Below are positions 9,780-18,234 of a stretch of DNA of 64,000 nt, in pieces. This stretch comes from Roseinatronobacter sp052379845. Lineage in GTDB: Bacteria > Pseudomonadota > Alphaproteobacteria > Rhodobacterales > Rhodobacteraceae. The notes under the pieces were generated by a model. That model was not told the DNA's origin, did no database searches, and worked only from the letters and a program-made list of their open reading frames with translations. Positions within the stretch are counted from its first letter, which is position 1, and every line of letters starts with the position of its first letter. A program made the translations under genes and the position numbers. The DNA is taken from assembly GCA_052379845.1 (NCBI GenBank), contig JBQTCF010000015.1; one strand, given 5' to 3'.

Positions 9780-10567
9780 GCAAGACACCCTCCATCCCCC
9801 CGCGCTTTCGCGCGCCATCCGCGCTGACATGGGTGTTGGTCGTGGGCTTTGCCGCGTTTTTCATACAGGGGTTGATCGCGTCCAATATTTCCATTGACCG
9901 GCTGGTGCGTGGGGCCAACAACCTTGTGCGTTTTATCGGGCAGGCCGTGCCGCCTGATTTTTCACGCGCGCCCAATATTGCCGATGCCATGCTGGAGACG
10001 CTGAATATTGCCATTGTGGGCGTTACCTTCGGGTGTTTGTTGTCCATTCCGCTTGCCTTGCTGGCTGCGCGCAATACGGCACCCAATGCCGTGATCCGCA
10101 CTGCGGCACGGTTCATCATTTCCGTATCGCGCACCATCCCGGACCTGATCTGGGCGTTGATCTTTGTTGTGACGGTGGGGCTGGGGCCGCTGGCGGGTAT
10201 TCTGGCCATCATCATGGACACAATCGGCTTTGCCGCACGGTTTTATTCAGAGCGGTTCGAGGAAGTCCAGAAAGGCCCGTCCGAGGCGCTGACCGCCACG
10301 GGGGCAGGCCGCTTGTCGGTTATCTTCGGGGCCATCCTGCCCGAAAGCTTCGCTTCCATGACAGCAACATCGCTGTTCAGCGTGGAAAAGGCCATCCGCT
10401 CTGCGGTAACGCTGGGGCTTGTGGGCGCGGGCGGTATTGGTGTGGAATTGTCAACCTCGATGCGCCTGTTCCGCTATGATCAGGCGGCCGCGATTATCCT
10501 TGTCATTCTGGTGGTTGTAATTGCGTTTGAACAAATATCGTCAAGCATCCGCAAGCGTATCATTTGA
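9776..10567 (+). CDS. phnE: Phosphonate-type ABC transporter permease (PhnE family)
   Basis: A 263-residue inner-membrane permease with about six hydrophobic segments. The first is at about 17-36. The EAA-like loop that contacts the ATPase is around GPSEALTATGAGRLSVIFGA (about 167-186). The family motifs SRTIPDLIWALIF and GGIGVELSTSMRLF are also present. It is translationally coupled to phnC through ATGA. Only one permease gene is present, so it should work as a homodimer. Confidence 0.9.
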   Translation: MSKTPSIPPRFRAPSALTWVLVVGFAAFFIQGLIASNISIDRLVRGANNLVRFIGQAVPPDFSRAPNIADAMLETLNIAIVGVTFGCLLSIPLALLAARNTAPNAVIRTAARFIISVSRTIPDLIWALIFVVTVGLGPLAGILAIIMDTIGFAARFYSERFEEVQKGPSEALTATGAGRLSVIFGAILPESFASMTATSLFSVEKAIRSAVTLGLVGAGGIGVELSTSMRLFRYDQAAAIILVILVVVIAFEQISSSIRKRII

Positions 10568-10730
10568 CATGGCGCAAACGCGGGTATTAGGGCATGTCAC
10601 GAAAAACTTGTGGCCATTATTGGGCAACACGCTTTCAAAAATCATGCAACCGCAAAAAGGGGGGCAGGGGACGCATGGGCGCCAACAGACATAACGCATT
10701 TGCGCGGCAGGGGTGATGAACCGCAGTGTT

Positions 10731-11678
10731 TCAAACGACGGGTAATTCGTATTTCGTGAAAACCACACTTCGGGCGCCAAACATTTCTTTTTGTCGGCAT
10801 AATCCGGCATTCAGCGTCTTGCCACCGTCTGTCGTTGAAATCCCGAAACTGAACCAGCGCCGCCCTGCAAACTCTGCCTCAGCGATATGCGCCATGATAA
10901 GATCAAGCGCGCCCAGATCCCTGCCTGTTTCAGTGGTCGCCATGTATTGGGCATGAAGCGTATTTTCGCAATCAAAGACGACAATTCCCCCTACAATTGC
11001 TTGACCGTCAAACGCTTGAAACAGAAGAATATTCCGAGGAAATCTTTGTTTCAGGATGTGTATTTCATCAAGGGAATGTGTCGGCGCAGCTTGATGCGCC
11101 TGCTTCAGCCTGTTTGTCAATATATCCCAGAATTGCGTGAAGTCATGCGTTTCACAAACCAGAAGGCCAGATGCAGACGCTTTTCTTGCACCATGCTTTT
11201 TGGATTTCGACAGCCCCGGTCCGTGATTTATATCGATGACCGATGCAAGGTCCACGCTTACTGTGCTGGCACCATGCACAGATAAGGCATACAGGTCTTC
11301 TTCCGCCGGATATTTATGGAAGATATGAGGGATAGATTTATAAAAAAGTCGGTCCATGTCATGGGATTTAAGATAGTCTTTGAGTTCTGAAAAAATATCG
11401 CACATTAAATCTGCAGACATTGCCTTGCCTGTCACAAAACCACCATATGTCAAACCGCCATGCGATTGCAGAATTTTTCCTGACTGGTTGGCAGGCAAAA
11501 GCGCGACAGGCTTGTCTTTATAGGTGACGATCAAAGAATGATCACTGAAGCGGTCACTATGATAGTTCAAATAGTTGCGATCATGAAGGAATGTGCCATT
11601 CTTTGACGTGGCGACAAAATTGTTCCAAAGTTTCGTGTCATCCGTATGAAAACGCTTGATACGCAGCCCGTTGGTCAT
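10731..11678 (-). CDS. FemAB/GNAT-like acyltransferase in surface-glycan locus
   Basis: A 315-residue protein that looks like the FemAB-type double-GNAT fold: an early VALLPANQSGKILQSHGGLTYGGFV segment in two parts, then LFQAFDGQAIVGGIVVFDCENTLHAQYMATT and GALDLIMAHIAEAEFAGRRWFSFG, which resemble the acyl-donor site strands of GNAT domains. No membrane segment. It is the last of three genes that overlap by four bases each (acyltransferase, beta-propeller, this gene), so it is co-translated with them. A role in adding an acyl or aminoacyl group to a glycan sugar is inferred from context. Base use is more AT-rich than in flanking housekeeping genes. Confidence 0.6.
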   Translation of the reverse strand: MTNGLRIKRFHTDDTKLWNNFVATSKNGTFLHDRNYLNYHSDRFSDHSLIVTYKDKPVALLPANQSGKILQSHGGLTYGGFVTGKAMSADLMCDIFSELKDYLKSHDMDRLFYKSIPHIFHKYPAEEDLYALSVHGASTVSVDLASVIDINHGPGLSKSKKHGARKASASGLLVCETHDFTQFWDILTNRLKQAHQAAPTHSLDEIHILKQRFPRNILLFQAFDGQAIVGGIVVFDCENTLHAQYMATTETGRDLGALDLIMAHIAEAEFAGRRWFSFGISTTDGGKTLNAGLCRQKEMFGARSVVFTKYELPVV

Positions 11679-12604
11679 GCTTGAACCCGTTTCGCATACC
11701 CAACCCCGGTCCGTCCCATATCGTTTCCATTATAAAACAGGAATTCCGTGTTGTCGGGCGTCCTAAGGTAAGCGGGATAACAGGTCATCTGATCATCCCA
11801 TGCGCCCTGTGCGCCGCGTGGCAGCTCCACGTCATCGGTGCGCGTGAAATTAACGCCATCAGATGAGATAAATCTATGGCTTGCATAGTTTTTCTGAAAA
11901 GTGTCAGAGGTAGCGCGCAATTCCCATTTGCCATCCAAAAGGCGATTGGCGCGCGGGCGACCTATGCGGTATTCATGCGGGTTTGGTGTGATAATTTTTT
12001 GCGCTTTAGAATTGTCAAAATGTAACCCGTCGGGGCTGGTTACTGTCCAACAATCATATTTTGGATAAAGGATATTATCAATAGCCTGCCATCCTGACCC
12101 GCGCGACATCCATGCCCGATACCCACCTTCCGGCAGTTTGGCGATGGAATGCAATGCACCGATAAACGGGCCGTCAGGGCAGCGGTCAATAACAGGTGTC
12201 GCGCTGTAGCGTTCAAAACTGTTGCCACGGTCACGGCTTATCGCAACCCCGGTGAATGCCAGAAACTTTGCTTTCGCAACCAGTTGGAACCCTATGTAAT
12301 ACAAGCGTAATTCCGTTTTGGATACGTCAAGAATTTCACCAAGAATGACGCCATTATCGTCAAACATTCCTGGTGCGCCAAGGTCCAGAACGGGCGTTTG
12401 CGACACGGCTTTTATGTTACGCGGATCACGACTATCAACGTCGATCCAGCCGATGCGGCTTATTCCGCTATTGTCGCGCATGCCGCCAAAAATACGGATT
12501 GTTTCATCGTCGCGCAGCCAAGGGCATGGGGTCATAAAAGAATGCTGTGCCCAAGCTTCCTTGCCATTGGGGCAGTAAATCAACCCTTGTTTTTCCCACG
12601 TCAT
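11675..12604 (-). CDS. Five-bladed beta-propeller, glycosidase-like protein
   Basis: A 309-residue soluble protein without a signal peptide. Recurrent blade-like strands are seen (CPWLRDDETIRIFGGMRD, LRLYYIGFQ, YRAWMSRGSGW, WELRATSD, TEFLFYNGNDMG), which fits the GH32/43/68-type propeller superfamily often found in O-antigen and capsule loci. I cannot assign catalytic residues or a reaction. It may act on a sugar-nucleotide or glycan in the cytoplasm. Its start overlaps the upstream acyltransferase stop by four bases, and its stop overlaps the next gene by four bases. Confidence 0.6.
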   Translation of the reverse strand: MTWEKQGLIYCPNGKEAWAQHSFMTPCPWLRDDETIRIFGGMRDNSGISRIGWIDVDSRDPRNIKAVSQTPVLDLGAPGMFDDNGVILGEILDVSKTELRLYYIGFQLVAKAKFLAFTGVAISRDRGNSFERYSATPVIDRCPDGPFIGALHSIAKLPEGGYRAWMSRGSGWQAIDNILYPKYDCWTVTSPDGLHFDNSKAQKIITPNPHEYRIGRPRANRLLDGKWELRATSDTFQKNYASHRFISSDGVNFTRTDDVELPRGAQGAWDDQMTCYPAYLRTPDNTEFLFYNGNDMGRTGVGYAKRVQA

Positions 12605-13278
12605 TCTTCTGGCCTGATCTTGTAATACTTGTAGGAAGAAACCCTGGAGGGCTGGGCGGGATGCCCGTTCAAAATTAGTCCGGATTCGGTAAAGGACTTG
12701 TTAACCACCGCCGCCATTCCCACCAATGTATCCGGTCCAATCGATACATGATCTGCAAAACTTGAATTCACGCCCAAGAAAGAGCGCCGCCCGATTGTGC
12801 AATACCCCGAAATGACCACATGTGACGATATGAAACTATAATCGTCAACCTTGCTTTGATGGCCAATGTGATTACCCGACCAAAGAACGCATCCATCCCC
12901 AATTCTGACTTCGTGTTGAATGACGTTATTTTCAAATATAAAAACATTCTGTGCAAGTTCTGCTGTCCGCCATACCATGGCCCGCGGGCTTATGAAATTC
13001 GCCAGCGTATACCCCTTATGACGGGCAAGGCCAATCAGCCGTTCGCGCACCCGGTTCAGTTTTGTCGATGTTACCGCCACATGCGCGTGCGTTTCAGATG
13101 GCGGGAAAAGTTTTTCGGCATCTTCAAATGCGACAACCGGAAGGCCGAACTTCTGCGTTTCGTTCATATACTCTTGCTCGACGGCAAAACCCACAACCGT
13201 ATAGGGGCTGTCAACGGTGAAGTATTCATAGGCGATATCGGCAAATTCGCCCCCCCCCACAATCAAGAGATTATTCAC
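12601..13278 (-). CDS. NeuD/PglD-like sugar O- or N-acyltransferase
   Basis: A 225-residue hexapeptide-repeat acyltransferase. The N-terminal Rossmann-like part begins NNLLIVGGGEFADIAYEYF. The C-terminal left-handed beta-helix runs about 95-205, with turns such as VRIGDGCVLWSGNHIG and YCTIGRRSFLGVNSSFADHVSIG and the likely catalytic His in GHQSKV or SSHVVISG. It would transfer an acetyl (or formyl-like acyl) group to an amino sugar. I set the start at the GTG at 13278, where AGGTGGG lies seven bases upstream. A longer reading frame begins inside the divergent fdtA gene and is unlikely. First gene of a three-gene overlapping operon. Confidence 0.8.
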   Translation of the reverse strand: MNNLLIVGGGEFADIAYEYFTVDSPYTVVGFAVEQEYMNETQKFGLPVVAFEDAEKLFPPSETHAHVAVTSTKLNRVRERLIGLARHKGYTLANFISPRAMVWRTAELAQNVFIFENNVIQHEVRIGDGCVLWSGNHIGHQSKVDDYSFISSHVVISGYCTIGRRSFLGVNSSFADHVSIGPDTLVGMAAVVNKSFTESGLILNGHPAQPSRVSSYKYYKIRPEE

Positions 13279-13322
13279 AATGAACCCACCTGTTAACGTC
13301 CCATTATAAGGGGTATTGTAGT

Positions 13323-13342
13323 TTATACTTCCGGCTGTATAA
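13323..13342. promoter_or_regulatory. Inverted repeat in the divergent glycan-locus promoter
   Basis: TTATAC and GTATAA flank an 8-base spacer, just upstream of fdtA and 45 bases from the divergent acyltransferase start. It may be overlapping -10 elements or an operator for both operons. No other evidence. Confidence 0.3.
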
Positions 13343-13343
13343 C

Positions 13344-13781
13344 GTGGTCCACCAGAAGAAGCGAGATGACGCCTTGGCCCTGCAAGATTGTTACATTCTG
13401 AACCTCCCCAAGATTGAAGATTCCAGAGGTAACCTAACCTTTGTGGAAGGTGGGGTCCACCTCCCATTTGATATCAAGCGGGTCTACTACCTGTATGATG
13501 TTCCCGGCGGCTCTCATCGTGGGGCGCATGCGCATCGAAATTTGCATCAGTTCATGGTCGCCATGTCCGGCAGCTTCGATGTGATCCTCAGCGATGGCCA
13601 TCAGGAACGCACGTTCCATCTGAACAGGTCATATTTCGGGCTGTATATCTGCCCGATGATGTGGCGAAATCTGGATAATTTTTCATCCGGGGCAGTGTGC
13701 ATGGTCATGGCATCCGCGCGATATGATGAGGGGGACTACATCCGCGACCATGGTGACTTCCTGCAAGAAGTGGCACGCTAG
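13344..13781 (+). CDS. fdtA: dTDP-4-oxo-6-deoxyglucose 3,4-ketoisomerase (FdtA/QdtA type)
   Basis: A 145-residue cupin of the FdtA/QdtA/WxcM family, which moves the keto group of dTDP-4-keto-6-deoxyglucose from C4 to C3 before transamination. The active-site cluster is seen as SHRGAHAHRNLHQFM (about 57-71) with His62 and His64, followed by the cupin strands SFDVILSDG and ICPMMWRNLDNFS. It starts at a GTG (13344), but the ribosome site is weak and a slightly later start is possible. The aminotransferase begins one base after its stop. Whether the product goes to Fuc3N or Qui3N cannot be decided. rmlA/rmlB for the precursor are not in the window. Confidence 0.85.
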   Translation: MVHQKKRDDALALQDCYILNLPKIEDSRGNLTFVEGGVHLPFDIKRVYYLYDVPGGSHRGAHAHRNLHQFMVAMSGSFDVILSDGHQERTFHLNRSYFGLYICPMMWRNLDNFSSGAVCMVMASARYDEGDYIRDHGDFLQEVAR

Positions 13782-13782
13782 G

Positions 13783-14880
13783 ATGAATGTTCCGTTTCTG
13801 GACCTGAAGGCTGCGTATGACGAATTGCGCGCGCCTGCGGAGCAGGCAATGTTGGCGTCCATCCGGTCCGGTTGGTATATTCTGGGACCGGATGTGGAGC
13901 GTTTTGAAGAAGCGTTTGCGCAGTATTGCGGCGTCAACTTTGCCATAGGTGTGGCGAACGGGTTGGATGCGCTGCGTCTGGCGCTGCTGGCTGTCGGTGT
14001 GGGGCCGGGGGACAAGGTTCTGGTGCCGTCGAACACCTATATTGCGACATGGCTGGCGGTGACCCAATGTGGCGCAACCCCCATTCCTGTGGAACCTGAT
14101 CCCGCGACCTGCAACATTACTGCCGAAGGGATACGCCAGTCCATGCAGTCGGGCGTGAAGGCCGTGATTCCCGTGCATCTATACGGGCAGCCTGCGGACA
14201 TGGGGGCAATCATGCCTGTGGCAAGGGCGCTTGGTCTGAAAGTCATCGAGGATGCGGCGCAGGCCCATGGCGCAATGCTGGACGGGATGCGCATAGGGGG
14301 GCATGGCGATGTGGCGTGCTGGAGTTTTTATCCCGGTAAAAACCTTGGTGCGCTGGGTGATGGCGGGGGGTTGACCACCAATTGCCCGCAAATCGCAACC
14401 ACGCTGCGGATGCTGCGCAATTATGGTTCAGATGTAAAATATGTCCATGAGTTGCAAGGGCTGAATAGTCGGCTGGACCCTGTTCAGGCGGCGTTTCTGT
14501 CGGTCAAGCTTGGCGTTCTTGACGAATGGAACGCGCGGCGCGCAGCAATAGCGCACAGGTATCTTGAAACGCTGCGCGATACGGCGCTAACCCTGCCTGT
14601 GGTGATGCCGCATGCAACGCCGGTATGGCATTTGTTCGTTGTGCGCCATCATGACCGTGATGAATTCGCAAAACGGCTTGCCGAATGTGGTGTCAGCACA
14701 TTGGTTCATTATCCAATTCCGCCGCATGCGCAAAACGCTTATGCAACGCTTGGCTTGACGGATGCTGATCTGCCGGTTGCAGCCACACTTGCCCGCGAAA
14801 TGATAAGCTTGCCGATCGGGCCGCACCTGACGGACGCACAATGCGAGTTTGTAATTGAAAGCGTATTAAGGAGTATCTGA
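13783..14880 (+). CDS. fdtB: DegT/DnrJ/EryC1-type sugar aminotransferase (FdtB/QdtB-like)
   Basis: A 365-residue PLP-dependent aminotransferase of the fold-type I sugar aminotransferase family. PLP-lysine is in SFYPGKNLGALGDGG (Lys186), and IEDAAQAHG (156-163) carries the Asp that contacts the PLP nitrogen. The N-terminal MNVPFLDLKAAY is typical. Working after the adjacent FdtA isomerase, it should convert the 3-keto sugar nucleotide into a 3-amino-3,6-dideoxyhexose, to be acylated by the divergent acyltransferase. Start ATG at 13783, one base after the fdtA stop, so the pair is translationally coupled. Confidence 0.88.
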   Translation: MNVPFLDLKAAYDELRAPAEQAMLASIRSGWYILGPDVERFEEAFAQYCGVNFAIGVANGLDALRLALLAVGVGPGDKVLVPSNTYIATWLAVTQCGATPIPVEPDPATCNITAEGIRQSMQSGVKAVIPVHLYGQPADMGAIMPVARALGLKVIEDAAQAHGAMLDGMRIGGHGDVACWSFYPGKNLGALGDGGGLTTNCPQIATTLRMLRNYGSDVKYVHELQGLNSRLDPVQAAFLSVKLGVLDEWNARRAAIAHRYLETLRDTALTLPVVMPHATPVWHLFVVRHHDRDEFAKRLAECGVSTLVHYPIPPHAQNAYATLGLTDADLPVAATLAREMISLPIGPHLTDAQCEFVIESVLRSI

Positions 14881-15177
14881 GCAACAGGAGGCGGGAAATT
14901 CGCTGTCGACATGTCCCAAGATTTGACGGCGGGGTGTATGCGAATTCCGATGCGCACCAAATTGTCCCTCTGTGCCGCGCCATCGCCTCGGGCATAGCTG
15001 GTTCTGACAAGCCCCCACTGGATTGGGCACTGCCGCGCAACTGTCCGTTTTCAGGGTGGCGGAAGGCCGCAGGTCCGCGTGCCATGCGGTGCGTCAAAGC
15101 TTGGACTATGAAGGAACATACGACCGAAGCAGGGCTGAAATTCCAGTGCAGTTTCCAAGTATTTGACACCAACAAGA
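14881..15177. other. Near-300-base gap between fdtB and the glycosyltransferase
   Basis: An open frame continues through most of this gap (about 14881-15229 on the plus strand), but its protein is not recognised and its composition looks like decayed coding DNA. It may be the remnant of a gene once between fdtB and the glycosyltransferase. Confidence 0.3.
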
Positions 15178-16149
15178 ATGGCAATCCCAATGCAACCCAC
15201 ATGTTCCATCGTATGCACGACATATAATCACGCGAAGTTCGCAAGTCTTTCGCTTGCGTCCATTTTCAAGCAAGATTACCCGAATATTGAGATTGTTATT
15301 GTTGATGACGGGTCTACAGATGGGAATGTCGACGTAATTCGTGAAACCCTCAAATCGTCCCCTTTTCCATATGTGTTGATCGCCCAGGACAACACTGGAA
15401 ACATTCCCATGAACGTGAATCGCGGGATTGCTGCTGCGACGGGTGATTATATTTCATTTCTATCACTTGATGATATTATCTTTGAAGATGCGATTTCATC
15501 AAAGATGGAGATCGTTAAAAACAGACCCGATACTGTTTTTGTCGCAAATACATGCAACACTGAAATAAATGATGCGGGCGCGACAACCAAAGTTATGTTC
15601 AAGTCACCACTTTATGAAGTTGATGTCCCGAATGTTGAGTTTTTGTTGGAAACGGAATATGAAAAAATTGGAACATTCTACTTGCAGGCTGTCATAATAA
15701 AGGCTGACGCTATTCGCGCCTTTGGGGGAATGGACGAAGATATTTCAGGGGATGATCTGATTTTACGGACCAAGTTGTTCAAATATATGATCGCCCATGG
15801 CACCCGAAATTTTGCCTTGATACACGAACTAGCCTTGGCATATCGCAAGCATGATGCCAATTTACACAAGAATGTCTGGAACCAGATTAAAACTGTGGCG
15901 GATTGGCACGCAAGATATTTTCCTGACCGGCCCTTTCCAGGCACCGGGCGGTCATGGGTGAAAATGTTTGTTAACCGATCCCTAAAGGCGGGAGATAAGC
16001 ATGCAATACAGAAGGCGCGTGACTATAGCCCGGTTCTAGCGGATATTATTGATCAACATCTTCGATCGTGGAAATGCAAAATGCGTGTGTTCAAAAACGT
16101 TGTGAAATCTGCGTTTGCAAATGTCAGAAATGTTGGAAAAACTCCATGA
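15178..16149 (+). CDS. Family 2 glycosyltransferase
   Basis: A protein of about 323 residues with a GT-A fold. CSIVCTTYNHAKFA opens the nucleotide-binding domain, followed by YPNIEIVIVDDGSTDG (sugar-nucleotide binding Asp pair) and the metal-binding DxD-like FLSLDDI. A later GGMDEDISGDDLILRTKL matches the acceptor/catalytic region of bacterial GT2 enzymes. No membrane helix. It likely adds a sugar during O-antigen or capsule repeat assembly. Starts at 15163 (TTG), 15178 (ATG) and 15190 (ATG) are all in frame, and none has a strong ribosome site. The gene is clearly more AT-rich than the housekeeping genes, which fits horizontal gain. Confidence 0.85.
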   Translation: MAIPMQPTCSIVCTTYNHAKFASLSLASIFKQDYPNIEIVIVDDGSTDGNVDVIRETLKSSPFPYVLIAQDNTGNIPMNVNRGIAAATGDYISFLSLDDIIFEDAISSKMEIVKNRPDTVFVANTCNTEINDAGATTKVMFKSPLYEVDVPNVEFLLETEYEKIGTFYLQAVIIKADAIRAFGGMDEDISGDDLILRTKLFKYMIAHGTRNFALIHELALAYRKHDANLHKNVWNQIKTVADWHARYFPDRPFPGTGRSWVKMFVNRSLKAGDKHAIQKARDYSPVLADIIDQHLRSWKCKMRVFKNVVKSAFANVRNVGKTP

Positions 16150-16251
16150 CAACTCAGTTCAATCCATCATTTGAAACTTTATGATCATGTATTCTGGAAG
16201 GCGCCCGCCCACACTGCCCCTTGTTGCGGGGCTTTGGGTGTGAAAAAGCTG

Positions 16252-16277
16252 AAAAGGGGCATCGTCGTCCCCCTTTT
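16252..16277 (+). terminator. Hairpin after the glycosyltransferase, possible terminator
   Basis: AAAAGGGG and CCCCTTTT form an 8-bp stem around a 10-base loop. The downstream arm ends in four T residues. It sits about 100 bases after the glycosyltransferase stop, before the IS4 remnant. It is a weak candidate because G residues follow the T-run. Confidence 0.35.
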
Positions 16278-16348
16278 GGGGCCGAGGCGGGGGGCGACGC
16301 GATCCCCTTGTGTAGGGACAAAAACCCTCCATTGGCATATCTCGCAAC

Positions 16349-17124
16349 TCATTCCGCAGGCAGCCAGTGAGCATCATCGTCGTTCTGCACCTCAGCCATC
16401 ACCTTGGCAATGGTTGTGCCGCCATCTTCTGCCAGACGGTCGACGCAGCTGCGCACGAGGAACCCTGTCCCAAGCTCCTCGGATAGGCAGTAGAGTTCGT
16501 AAATGTCGCTTTCCCGATCTCTGACATGCACGCAACGCTCTGACGCCCCAGTCAATTCAGTGGACAGGCGCAGATTGTCGAGCCAGCGCAAGCTTTCCTT
16601 TGTTCAATCGGCACTCGGGTCGGGTTGATCTTGCGTTTGAGGGCGGCGGTTCCCTTGAACTTGCTGCGCGACCAGAATTGCGCCGTCGTCAGCCCGAGCG
16701 GCAAACCCTCTGGCGTGATGGCCATGCTGGCATGCATCAAGAGCCCGCAGACCGCATGTTTCTGAAACCGTCCTTCCTTCAGCTTGCGTCCGGTCGATAT
16801 CTTCGTGAACCCCACCTTCTCTGGAGCCGAACGCTTGAAGGAGAATTCTGTGGTGTCCTGCAGGATCAGGATGGGACCATCAGTTGCTCGAATACGCAGG
16901 GCAGAAGCGGCAAAATGGCCCTCGAGGATGTTGTCTTCGCTGATATTGCCATTGGAAAAGAAGCGATAGGCGGCCTTGGTGTTCGACCAGTCCTGAAACG
17001 CCGTCGGCAGCGATTCTTCCGGCCGGTCCCCAAGGGCCTGGAGCATTGCTTCGAGCCGCCGGTTCAGTCGGACATCTCCCAGATCGCATCCGGCAGTTTC
17101 CGTTTCCACCCAAGTCTGTCCCAT
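16349..17124 (-). pseudogene. IS4-family (Tn5-like) transposase, frameshifted and 3'-truncated
   Basis: The N-terminal part (16552-17124) has WVETETAGCDLGDVRLNRRL, the Tn5-type start, TKAAYRFFSN and the first catalytic region ILILQDTTEFSF. Frame is lost at about 16590, where GGAAAGC appears to have lost one A. The other frame continues SLRWLDNLRLSTEL and VHVRDRESDIYELY, which holds a second catalytic Asp of this group. The coding sequence then ends around 16349-16390 (VMAEVQ), so the C-terminal domain with the last catalytic Glu is absent. Two independent lesions mean it is dead. Confidence 0.88.
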
Positions 17125-17398
17125 GTCTGCACCTCAATCATTTGGTGCCACATGACGAATCATGATCGGGTCATTTCGAGCAAGACCAAGACTGTCGGGT
17201 GAATCACTTCGTCGCACCACACTTATGGGTAACTGCAAGCCGATTGCCACCGCCTGCCTTGTGTTGGCCTGATAGCCTAAGACACGTGCATAGCGACGTC
17301 GTTTGCGACGTCTCTTATGTGCGGAGGGGTCATGCGAGGCGAAATTCTGGGGGGCTGCGAAGCTGGGGCCATCGGTGGCTGCGTCTTGTGACATCGTG
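17125..17398. other. Spacer between IS4 and IS21 remnants
   Basis: No gene recognised. It includes the 5' side of the IS4 gene and sequence before the istA remnant. Element ends were not identified. Confidence 0.4.
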
Positions 17399-17659
17399 AT
17401 GAAAGACAGGCCGCATCCAGAGCAGGGCTTCCGGACCTGCCTGGGCATACTGTCGCTGGCCAGAAGCTTCGAGCCGCAGCGGATTGATGCTGCGTGCCGC
17501 CGCGGGATCAGCATCAAGGCCCGGTCGGTCCCATCCATCCGTTCCATCCTGAAGACCGGCCTTGATCAGGCTTTCATGGAGCCAGAACCCGAAGAACTGC
17601 CGCTGCAACACCCCAACAGGCTTGGGAAAAAGCTGGATTGCCTGCGCCCTCGGGAATAA
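17399..17659 (+). pseudogene. IS21 transposase IstA, C-terminal fragment
   Basis: Only the last 80 or so residues of an IS21-type IstA remain. The diagnostic segment is HPEQGFRTCLGILSLARSF, followed by the linker AACRRGISIKARSVPSIRSI that normally leads to the end of IstA. The DDE catalytic core is missing upstream. Near its 3' end it runs, in another frame, straight into the P-loop part of istB, showing an internal deletion. Confidence 0.85.
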
Positions 17660-17950
17660 GGCCTGCCGCGATGATCGGCGCGTCGTCCCTCACCGCGTGC
17701 CCCGCCTGTTCCAGATGCTGGCCATCGCCAGGGGCGACGGACGGCGTGCCCGTGTCCTCAAGGCAACCGAACGCACTGAATTGCAGATCCTCGACGAGTG
17801 GGGGCTGTCAGTTCTGACATCAACCGAGCGTCGCAACTTGCTTGAAATCCTCGATGATCGCCAAGGTCGTGGCGCGACGGCGGCGGTGGGGACGCCCCCT
17901 GTTTGGCAGACAGCCGCGCGCGCAGGAGTTTTCCTCGCCATCCGTGCCAG
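17607..17950 (+). pseudogene. IS21 helper ATPase IstB, internally deleted fragment
   Basis: The readable frame contains the Walker A region TGLGKSWIACALGNKACR, then VPRLFQMLAIARGDGR, the Walker B-like LQILDEWGLSVLT, and RRNLLEILDDRQGRG. The normal N-terminal region of about 100 residues is absent. The segment after the ATPase core (about 17880 onward) shifts frame and degrades. It overlaps the istA fragment, which shows the two genes were fused by a deletion. Confidence 0.85.
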
Positions 17951-18040
17951 GCAGTGTGATCAAGGGGTCTTACCTGTCCAGACGCACCAGAAATTCTGGT
18001 TCAGCGGGTGGAGATGCCCTCTATATCAACGGCGTTAAAG

Positions 18041-18234
18041 ACGGCATGGACATCGAAAAGCGGCGGTCTGAATTCCTGCGCGAAAGAGAGAGAAAAAAAA
18101 AGATACTCACTTCACGATGGCGCGCAGGCATAACACCATTCGGCAAAGTCCGGCGTCAGTCGGGGACTTTTGGTATCAAACCCCCTGAAAAGCGTAGGTT
18201 AAACACTGTGAAAGCACACGTTTGTAGTGGTTCT
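18041..18234. other. Unrecognised stretch after IS21 remnant
   Basis: An open frame passes through but the protein is low-complexity (ERERKKK) and unrecognised. I see no supported gene here. Confidence 0.4.
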
